Positions 58,947-64,000 of a stretch of 64,000 nt of DNA are shown here, piece by piece; position 1 is the stretch's first letter; every line of letters starts with the position of its first letter. The notes below the pieces were generated by a model, which did not search any database, was not told the origin of the DNA, and saw nothing but the letters and a program-made list of their open reading frames with translations. The translations under genes were made by a program, and so were the position numbers. The stretch comes from Oxalobacteraceae bacterium UBA6704. GTDB lineage: Bacteria > Pseudomonadota > Gammaproteobacteria > Burkholderiales > Burkholderiaceae_D. The stretch is taken from NCBI GenBank assembly GCA_002454505.1, contig DKJA01000128.1, positions 1 to 64,000 of the forward strand, written 5' to 3'.

Positions 58947-60244
58947 TGGCCGCGCCCAATAACCTGCCGGGGGCCTTGTGGGTATATGGCGCTGATGGGC
59001 TGGTCGGCACCCTTCACCACACCGATCCGCTGTCTTTTACGTATAGCACCGCGTGGTTGGCGAAGCCAACGGCAACCCCGATCCAGCCGGAGATACCATT
59101 GGTGCCGGGGCGATGCGAAACGCCTTATGTAGCAGCGTTCTTTGAAAATCTTCTGCCGGAAGGCGAGCCGCGCAACTTGATCAGCATGCGCGAACAGGTC
59201 AACTCGGTATTTGGCCTGTTGTCGCGTGTGGGCGGGGAGAGCGCTGGCGCATATACGCTGGTGCCGGAAGGCGAGCAACTGCAAGCGCCGGTCTATCAGC
59301 CGCTGACTTGGGAACAGGTCGATATCCTGGTCCATGCCAGCGCTGCCCGTACCGCCGAACGAGAGGGCATCGAGCAAGCCGCGTACGGCATGCCGAAGCC
59401 GAGGATGTCGATCTCCGGCGCGCAGTACAAGATATTGCTCTATCTTGATCAGGAAAGAAATCCGGCGCGCCCGATGGGCAATGCGCCGTCGACGCATATC
59501 CTCAAGCCTGACATCCTGCGCAACGACATCGCCATTTTCGCGTCGGCCGTCAACGAAACCATCGTCATGCTCGCTGCTGCAAAATGCGGACTGAATACTG
59601 CATTGGTCAGCTATCAGCCAATGACCAATGCCTGTCTGGTAGAGCGCTACGACCGCGTACGTCAGCCCGACGGATCGCTACGCCGTCTATGGCAAGCCGA
59701 TTTTTGCCAGATGCTCGGCAAGCAATCCGACGTCAAATACGAATACGACGGCGGGCCGACCTTCGCTGACTGCTACGAGTTGCTGAAACGTTCGGCACGG
59801 CCGGCCGTCGACCGGCTGCAGTTGCTACGCTGGCTGTTCTTCAATCTGTTTGTCGGCAATAACGACTCGCATGCCAAAAACCTGTCGATGATCGCGACTA
59901 GTGCTGGGCTACGCCTGGCGCCATTCTACGATCTGATGTGCACGCGGATCTATCCAGGCTTGGGGGCGCATTTCGCGTTCAAGATTGCCGGTGAATCGGA
60001 TCCGGGCAAGCTTACCCATGAACATCTGCGTTCGCTCTCCCGGGCACTGCATGTCGCACCTCGATACCTGCGGCAGCAGGCAGAGGAAATTGCCCGACAG
60101 CTCGCTGCCGCTATCCCGGCAGCTGCGGCAGAGGTCCTCCCCCGATTGGCACCGAGAGAGCGCGTGATGGCTGAGCGCCTGTTGCACGAGATTACTTCGA
60201 TTTCCACGAAGATGAGCAAACGATTGCTTGCTGGCGATAATTAG
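58943..60244 (+). CDS. hipA: HipA-family toxin kinase, first module
   Basis: 433 residues, close to E. coli HipA (440). The N-terminal HipA_N region is followed by MPKPRMSISGAQYKILLYLD (activation/P-loop segment), STHILKPDI, NETIVMLAAAKCGL, the catalytic WLFFNLFVGNNDSHAKNLS, and RLAPFYDLMCT, equivalent to the metal-binding Asp region. HipA kinases phosphorylate aminoacyl-tRNA synthetases (GltX in E. coli) and arrest growth. All key motifs look intact, so an active toxin is expected. The gene is more A/T-rich than the core genes, consistent with transfer, and converges with the helicase remnant. Confidence 0.92.
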   Translation: MMAAPNNLPGALWVYGADGLVGTLHHTDPLSFTYSTAWLAKPTATPIQPEIPLVPGRCETPYVAAFFENLLPEGEPRNLISMREQVNSVFGLLSRVGGESAGAYTLVPEGEQLQAPVYQPLTWEQVDILVHASAARTAEREGIEQAAYGMPKPRMSISGAQYKILLYLDQERNPARPMGNAPSTHILKPDILRNDIAIFASAVNETIVMLAAAKCGLNTALVSYQPMTNACLVERYDRVRQPDGSLRRLWQADFCQMLGKQSDVKYEYDGGPTFADCYELLKRSARPAVDRLQLLRWLFFNLFVGNNDSHAKNLSMIATSAGLRLAPFYDLMCTRIYPGLGAHFAFKIAGESDPGKLTHEHLRSLSRALHVAPRYLRQQAEEIARQLAAAIPAAAAEVLPRLAPRERVMAERLLHEITSISTKMSKRLLAGDN

Positions 60245-60260
60245 AAGCCCGCCGCGCAGG

Positions 60261-62677
60261 CTACTGATCGCAAGTCAATTCGACAGGCGTGGTTTGCGGA
60301 AGCAAGCTTGTCTCGCCCGGCAGATAGTGTGGCATGGTGTCGATGCGATACCCCATCGCCCGATAACCACGCAGGCGCTTGTCCCACATGCGCGAGCTGC
60401 GGATGATCCAGCTCCACATAATCATGAATCAGGATATCCGACTTGCTTGCGTGTTCCCGGTGTAGGCGACCGGCATACTGCTGCAGCGCTCCCGTCCACG
60501 AGATCGGCAGCGTCAGGATCAAGGTATCCAGCGGCGCGTGATCGAAGCCTTCCCCGACGAGCTGGGCACTTGCCAATATGATGTGGGGACTATTTTCGGG
60601 CAACGCCGCCAAGGCCTGGATGACTGCTTGGCGCTCCTTCGATTTCATGCGGCCGTGCAGTATGAAGCGTGGGTATTCGATTCCTTGCAATTGCTCGGAC
60701 AGCAGGTCCAGATGCTCGGTCCGTTTCGTCAGTAAAAGAACTTTACGGCCCGCATCCAGGGCGGCAATCGCATCCGCCACGATACGCGCATTCCGATTGC
60801 GGTCTTCGGAAAGAAGCCGGATCACTTCCTGGATGCTCGCGTGAGCGGGCATGCTCGGTGCCGCCAAGTGCCTCACCTGCACCAGGAGAGCCTTCGGTAC
60901 ATGGGTCGGCCGCTTGGCGATATGCCGTATCGGCCCGCACTGCATGAAGATGATCGGATGATGGCCATTGCTGCTGATCGGGGTGGCGCTGAGTCCCAGT
61001 ACAAAGCGGGAACTGGCATCATTGAGCACGGCTTCGAAGGATTGGGCGGACAAGTGATGGGCTTCATCGACGATGACCTGGCCATATTGGCTTAGCAGTT
61101 CGGGCAAATCATCGCGCCGTGCCACGCTCTGGATGACCGCGATGTCCAGCATCCCCGTCGGCTTCTTCTTGCCTGCACCGATCAACCCTATTTTTTGTTC
61201 CTGCAATTTGAGGAAACTTCCCAGCCTTTCCTGCCATTGCCGCATCAATTCGGCACGGTGCACCAGCACCAGGGTGGTGACTTTTCGTCGCGCGATCACT
61301 GCTGCAGCGGTCACTGTCTTGCCGAATGCGGTTGGGGCCACGAGCATGCCGAAGTCGTACTGAAGCACCGCTTTGCAGGCGTCATTCTGGTCGAGACGCA
61401 ATACGCCCGTAAATAAAACGTCGAGCGGTTTTCCCGACGAGCGGACATCGTCGAGACGCAGATCGATCTTGTTGGTGGACAGTAGACTGGACATCGCCAA
61501 GGCAACCCCGTGGGAGTGCCAGATGCTTCTGGCGGTCCTCCGCACGCCCGATGATGCGCGCGATGTTCCAAGTCGACATTCGCATGGCCTGTGCCTTGTA
61601 GAACTCCGGGTTCTGGAATGCCGCCAGACGGATCAACCGGTTCATCAGGGATTGCGGTACCCCTGCCTTTTCTATGTAAAGCTGATTGCCCAGCGTTGCA
61701 CGAACGGCCTTGGGCATCGTCCCGGACAGGCGAATGTCCGGCTTCGCAACACGTATCCACGGCGTATCAGCATTTTCATCAGGGACTTCGGCATAGGCAA
61801 TATCGAGCGGATGCCGGTCGCCTACCAGCCTGGTCAACGCCGCATCGATTTGCTCAGGGTGAATCGGTGCGATCGATTGCAGCGTGGCCCACTGATCCGG
61901 CAACGGCTGCAGATTTTCGTCGACGAAAACGCTGCGGCCCAGGTCGCGTGGATGTTTTTGCAGTGGCAGTGCAATGAGGTTGCCGAAGCCGCCCTTGGGC
62001 ATCGTATCCTGGCTCGGGAAAAGCCGATCGTACGAGGTGAGCTTGAGCTGCCTGCTGCGGGCGCACGTCGCGCTGATCAGGGCTGCCCCCAGTCGCCGCG
62101 CGTCACGGGCCGGAACTGGTGTAGCAAAGAAGAGCCAAAGATGAGCGCCGTTACCGGAACGTGATATTTCCAATGCCGCCGGCAGATCATTCAGGCGGCA
62201 GGTTTGCATGACCGCCTGGGCATCTTCCCGCCACGTGTCTTCGTCGAAGTCGACGGCGAGAAAGTGGCATCTGTCATCGGCCAGCAGCGGATAGACGCCA
62301 ACGGTGATCTCGCCCGTCAGGTGCCGCACGATGACATTGTCTGTCACCGGGATATAAAGTTTGTTGTGGCAGTCGGAACATTTTATCCGCGGCTTTTCGC
62401 AGATGCCACGTCGCCATTCGTTGGCACAGGCGGGCGAGTAACCGGACTTACCATTTTGCTGGCTTTCCCATCGCGTGGGGTAGACGTCATCTCGGCCACG
62501 AAATAACTTCCGGAATATCCTCACCTTCTGGGGCGGGGAAAGAGCATTCGACTTAATCTCTGCCACGACTCGCACAACGGCACTTTCAGGGGCCGGTATG
62601 CCATGCGCAGCCAGCAGATTTCTGAGCGCCAGGTTCTCTTCACGTAATTTTGCGATTTCCGCGTCGAATTTCGACAT
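60261..62677 (-). pseudogene. TOTE-type primase-helicase broken by two frameshifts
   Basis: A single long protein in related genomes; here three frames. N-terminal part (62677 down to about 61490): coiled coil EIAKLREENLALRNLLAAHG, then an archaeo-eukaryotic primase-like domain with CANEWRRGICEKPRIKCSDC, catalytic FLAVDFDEDTW, and SRSGNGAHLWLFF. Frameshift 1 lies near 61486-61490. The helicase part shows APTAFGKTVTAAAVI (Walker A), VIVDEAHHL (DEAH), LGLSATPI, and LHREHASKSDILIHDYVELDHPQL. Frameshift 2 near 60390-60394 sits in GCGC, expected GCGCGC; the lost frame resumes as MWDKRLRGYRAMGYRIDTMP and ends at the TAG complementary to 60261-60263. About 806 residues when repaired. This family is known as a TOTE conflict-system component. 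Confidence 0.82.
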
Positions 62678-62730
62678 GGCGATTGCGGTCTGGAGATATG
62701 AGCAGTAATTGTCTCACAACGTGCGATCGG

Positions 62731-63981
62731 CTATGGCACCCGATCCGCTTCCTCGGCAACGGCAAAGCATCCCGCCAGCAAATGGATGTCCTGCGCCGAA
62801 ACGCCGGCATCGCGATACACCTGGCGCCACGTCGATGCCACTTCCTTGACGGCGCCGACGATGTCGCGTGCCTCGCGCTCCGTCAACAGGAAGCGCCCGC
62901 ACTGGGACAGCGCATTTCTGATCGTGCTGGCCGGCCCGAATGCCCCAACGCCAATGCTTTGCGGCCGGCCTGGCGCTTCGATATGCGGCACGATGTCGAA
63001 GGCCGGCGACAGCCGGTACCGGTCCGGCGCCGTCATCAGGAAGGCATGATTGCGCAGGTGGTCGTCGACATTGCCGACCATGATGTTGAGGACCATGCGT
63101 CGGAACAGTTCATGTGCATCGGTGCGCGGGTCCAGTCCATGCGGGCGCAGCACTTCGGCGATGCCTGCATACGAAAAGCTCGTCACGTACTCCTTGCCAT
63201 CGGCGCTCAACGGCCGTGGATCCAGCAGGCTGTGCGCACTTGCGTAGTGGATGCGGCGGCCATCCGACCTGTCGAACCGCTCGATCAGCAGCGCCGAGCG
63301 CTCGCGAATCCTGATTAGTTCGAATTCCGGCACGTCGATACCCGCCATTGTCGCCAGGCGCAGCGTCGCGTACTCGGCGGCCGGCACGTCGAACAGATCG
63401 TCCGGCCGGCTGAATTTGGCAATGTGCTCGGCCCCTTCATGCATCACCACGGTCTTGGGACGGATACCTCCCAGCCCGCTGCCGGGGAACAGCAGGTGAG
63501 CGAGGTCGGCGTCGAGGCGGCTGGTCGGATCGGTGACGTAAGCGTCCAACTCCGCAAGCAATCCGGCTGTCAGTGCCCGCGATGTCGGGATCTCCTGTTG
63601 CGGACGCGGCGAAGTGGCCAAATCCGGTGAAAATCCAATGCAGCCCGAAGCGTAATGGGATGAATCGAGAAACCATTCGACGGGATTTTGCGGCGCTGCC
63701 CGGTTTGACTGGCGCAGCAGCTTCAGCGTCAATGCCGCCCCCCACGCATTCGGTCCCGCATCCGACAGGACGCCGAACGTTCCGTCACCGCGCCGCGGTA
63801 CCGCCAGTTCCTGTACCTGCAGCGGCAGGTGGATCGGATCCAGCGCGAAGGCACCGGCGGCATCGAGATATTTGAGGCCGTAGCCAAAGCGTCCGTTGCC
63901 CAGCCGATCGAGGGCGAAGCGGCCGACCGGCACCGGATGTTGTGGATCGGCGCAGTCGAACACGATGCAGGAAGTGGCCAT
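62731..63981 (-). CDS. HipA-family toxin kinase, second module
   Basis: 416 residues, clearly different from the first HipA. The kinase signature is present: GLGGIRPKTVVMHE, EHIAKFSRPDD, MVLNIMVGNVDDHLRNHAFLM (catalytic loop) and RLSPAFDIVPH. The N-terminal region VLSDAGPNAWGAALTLKLL is typical of the HipA subgroup with an N-terminal HipA_N-like domain. The ATG overlaps the stop of an upstream gene at the window edge, probably its HipB antitoxin. All motifs appear intact. It stands 54 nt from the primase-helicase remnant. Confidence 0.9.
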   Translation of the reverse strand: MATSCIVFDCADPQHPVPVGRFALDRLGNGRFGYGLKYLDAAGAFALDPIHLPLQVQELAVPRRGDGTFGVLSDAGPNAWGAALTLKLLRQSNRAAPQNPVEWFLDSSHYASGCIGFSPDLATSPRPQQEIPTSRALTAGLLAELDAYVTDPTSRLDADLAHLLFPGSGLGGIRPKTVVMHEGAEHIAKFSRPDDLFDVPAAEYATLRLATMAGIDVPEFELIRIRERSALLIERFDRSDGRRIHYASAHSLLDPRPLSADGKEYVTSFSYAGIAEVLRPHGLDPRTDAHELFRRMVLNIMVGNVDDHLRNHAFLMTAPDRYRLSPAFDIVPHIEAPGRPQSIGVGAFGPASTIRNALSQCGRFLLTEREARDIVGAVKEVASTWRQVYRDAGVSAQDIHLLAGCFAVAEEADRVP

Positions 63982-64000
63982 CAGAAATCGCGCTCCAGAG
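63981..64000 (-). CDS. Last codons of a gene upstream of the second HipA, probably its antitoxin
   Basis: Only 20 bases are in the window. The frame reading L-E-R-D-F-stop ends in a TGA that overlaps the HipA start by one base. HipA genes are normally preceded by an XRE antitoxin in this way; identity is inferred from context alone. Confidence 0.4.

Noticed and set aside
61382..62677. Treating the primase and helicase parts as two normal overlapping genes
   Set aside because: Each part ends or starts with sequence unlike the family, while switching frame near 61488 restores continuous family-like sequence; a second switch near 60392 shows the same pattern.

Overview
The window looks like a chromosome segment of a high-GC betaproteobacterium of the Burkholderiales, most probably Oxalobacteraceae (Massilia/Telluria/Duganella group). 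I infer this from gene order and protein families: mutM-TPR lipoprotein-lolB-ispE-tRNA-Gln-prs-rplY-pth-ychF, kdsD-kdsC-lptCAB-rpoN-hpf, ptsN-hprK-rapZ, ubiE-Tim44-ubiJ-ubiB, and a 1337-residue FAD/Fe-S fusion oxidoreductase. No rRNA, CRISPR array or transposase was seen. The only RNA gene found is tRNA-Gln(UUG).

Layout. 1-10.6 kb: DNA repair (mutM, cut by the window edge), outer-membrane lipoprotein sorting (lolB), isoprenoid synthesis (ispE), tRNA-Gln, PRPP synthase, ribosomal protein bL25 with a strongly structured leader, a split YeeE/YedE transporter, pth, a diguanylate cyclase and ychF. 10.6-19.2 kb: a glycosyltransferase, an NTF2-like exported protein, a NYN-LOTUS protein, a MOSC protein, a second diguanylate cyclase, a membrane-anchored unknown, and YnfA plus a CPA2 cation/proton antiporter. 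19.3-24.9 kb: Kdo synthesis and LPS export (kdsD, kdsC, lptC, lptA, lptB), then sigma-54 and hibernation factor. 25-29.6 kb: a CoA hydrolase and an amidohydrolase converge on rapZ-hprK-ptsN, the nitrogen/carbon PTS regulatory set, which here faces away from rpoN-hpf. 29.9-48.3 kb: queF, ilvA, a YqaA-like protein, the large FAD/Fe-S oxidoreductase, HIT and DUF971 proteins, a chemoreceptor, ubiquinone genes, FmdB, DUF502 and aspS. 48.4-51.4 kb: nudB, an EEP phosphodiesterase, cardiolipin synthase and an Hsp15-like protein. 51.5-58.6 kb: a TetR-controlled fatty-acid beta-oxidation operon whose acyl-CoA dehydrogenase carries an in-frame amber codon. 58.6-64 kb: a more A/T-rich accessory island with a HipBA module and three operator-like boxes, a TOTE-type primase-helicase broken by two frameshifts, and a second HipA.

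Two non-coding themes stand out. First, a dispersed family of hairpin repeats built on the 13-mer GGNGNCAGNCNCC sits in intergenic regions near 2.45, 28.0, 30.8, 38.2, 45.4, 48.4 and 51.4 kb. It shows covariation between copies, so the fold appears to be conserved. Second, the prs-rplY spacer folds into four successive hairpins ending in a GNRA-loop stem and a T tract just before the rplY ribosome-binding site, which is a candidate autoregulatory leader.

All function calls come from reading the translated sequence by eye against remembered family motifs. No search was run.
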